DNA from: Thermoplasmatota archaeon
Lineage (GTDB): Archaea; Thermoplasmatota; E2; DHVEG-1
NCBI GenBank assembly: GCA_018334795.1
Contig: JAGXLH010000018.1
Coordinates: forward strand, 1 to 22,493
DNA: 22,493 nucleotides
Direction: 5' to 3'
The position numbers were made by a program, and so were the translations under genes. Positions 21,685 to 22,493 of this stretch are shown here, piece by piece. The notes below the pieces were generated by a model. It did not search any database. It was given only the letters and a program-made list of their open reading frames with translations, and was not told where the DNA came from. Each line of letters begins with the position of its first letter. Within the stretch, counting starts at the first letter, position 1.

Positions 21685-22493
21685 TTAAAAGAAATCAAAT
21701 CGATGACGTAATTTTAAGATATTTTCTTCAAAGAAATTAATAAAATCTTTGACACGTCGAAAAAGAATGTTATTTTGATCTGAAGATGAAGGTGAAGGTG
21801 ATGTTGAATTTGAAGGAGATAAAATGTATGAATTTGTAGACTCTGTTTTTGATTGAATTGAAACTTCTTGATTGTTAAGCACAGAATTTTTTTTGCTATT
21901 ATGTGCAAAGACTATGTTCTCTTCACCATTATTTGAAAAATAACAATTTGTAATCACGTTCTGTTGAGATGATGAAAAATAAATTCCATGAACAGTAGTA
22001 TCAATAATCGTGCAGTTGCTAATCACATTATAATTGTTGTTATCACAAATTGCATCTATTCCAGAATGAGTATTGTTTTTAAAAATGCAATGTTTTATCG
22101 AATTATATGAAGAATGTTGTAGTTCTATTGCATCACAATTCTTTTCAAAATCACAATGATGAATTTGATTATGATTACTTGTGCTTATGCTGGTACTAAT
22201 AAGCAATATGCCTTCATCTGAACAATTATAAAATGAACTGTTTAATATTTTAGTATAACTGCTCCATACAGCAATACCAATCGGGGTGTCTTGAATAGTG
22301 CAGTGTTGAATGGTACAGTTTGGTTTATTAACTCGTATTGCTGTAGTATATAACCCATCTGCCGGATTTGTAATCGTTAGATTTGAAAAAATGATATGTG
22401 AACTTTTCAAAGTAATTGCAGCATTGTTTGGATCTGTTTTAATTTGCAGAATCGTAGAACTACGATCTTTTCCTTCGATATTAATTGGTTTTT
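21685..22493 (-). CDS. Parallel beta-helix repeat protein (NosD/PbH1-like), 5' end outside window
   Basis: The frame is open from the right edge of the window, so the start is missing; a TTG at 22408-22410 inside the frame is not a convincing start. The visible 268 residues begin KPINIEGKDRSSTILQI, the usual entry to right-handed beta-helix repeats, and continue with regular coils of about 22-24 residues such as NSSFYNCSDEGILLIS, IKHCIFKNNTHSGIDA, ISNCTIIDTTVHGIYFSSS and ITNCYFSNNGEENIVF. These resemble NosD/CASH and PbH1 repeats in secreted or surface proteins that bind or cut polysaccharides. A serine-proline-rich linker (SNSTSPSPSSSDQNN) and a basic tail end the protein; no membrane anchor is seen. 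The polypurine sense sequence follows the stop. Confidence 0.8.
   Translation of the reverse strand, partial: KPINIEGKDRSSTILQIKTDPNNAAITLKSSHIIFSNLTITNPADGLYTTAIRVNKPNCTIQHCTIQDTPIGIAVWSSYTKILNSSFYNCSDEGILLISTSISTSNHNQIHHCDFEKNCDAIELQHSSYNSIKHCIFKNNTHSGIDAICDNNNYNVISNCTIIDTTVHGIYFSSSQQNVITNCYFSNNGEENIVFAHNSKKNSVLNNQEVSIQSKTESTNSYILSPSNSTSPSPSSSDQNNILFRRVKDFINFFEENILKLRHRFDFF

Overview
This is a chromosomal stretch of an archaeon. RadA recombinase, the chromatin protein Alba, ribosomal protein S8e, SRP19 and an eIF2B-family protein are all present, and promoters look archaeal (TATA-like boxes about 25-35 bases before start codons, several giving leaderless or nearly leaderless mRNAs). The DNA is AT-rich, roughly two thirds A+T by eye. 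A secreted gingipain-like (C25) protease with an Ig-like tail and a parallel beta-helix surface protein are the kind of genes common in uncultured, protein-degrading Thermoplasmatota. That lineage assignment is inference, not proof.

Layout. 1-4749 (+): the end of an MFS transporter, an SDR reductase, a hidden 71-residue zinc-ribbon gene with no AUG/GUG/UUG start, a lipoyl-less E2-type acyltransferase and a PaaK-like adenylate-forming enzyme. 4757-5698 (-): an eIF2B-like protein. 5834-6064 (+): a small acidic protein. 6076-6981 (-): a winged-helix-like small protein followed by a membrane hexapeptide acyltransferase that appears broken by frameshifts. 7153-8286: Alba (-) divergent from S8e and SRP19 (+). 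8391-11382 (+): the C25-like protease and MsrB. 11390-11638 (-): an unknown gene. 11848-12630 (+): a short serine recombinase. 12631-13563: a 0.93-kb gene-free, very AT-rich region with hairpins and palindromes. 13564-15471 (+): TrkA and a GH13 glycosidase. 15567-19846 (+): RadA, a small basic protein, a COG3199 NAD-kinase-like protein, a KBL/BioF-type PLP enzyme and a VOC protein. 19857-20243 (-): an unknown gene. 20419-21474 (+): a membrane protein and a coiled-coil protein. 21560-21643 (+): a probable small RNA with its own promoter and hairpin terminator. 21685 to the end (-): the C-terminal part of a beta-helix protein.

Most genes are housekeeping or single-gene metabolic units rather than one pathway. 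The accessory signal is concentrated around the serine recombinase: near-identical 17-bp palindromes on both sides, a 21-bp-spaced direct repeat before the gene, and two compensatory hairpins plus one strong hairpin in the following non-coding region. No CRISPR array, tRNA, rRNA or intact insertion sequence was found.
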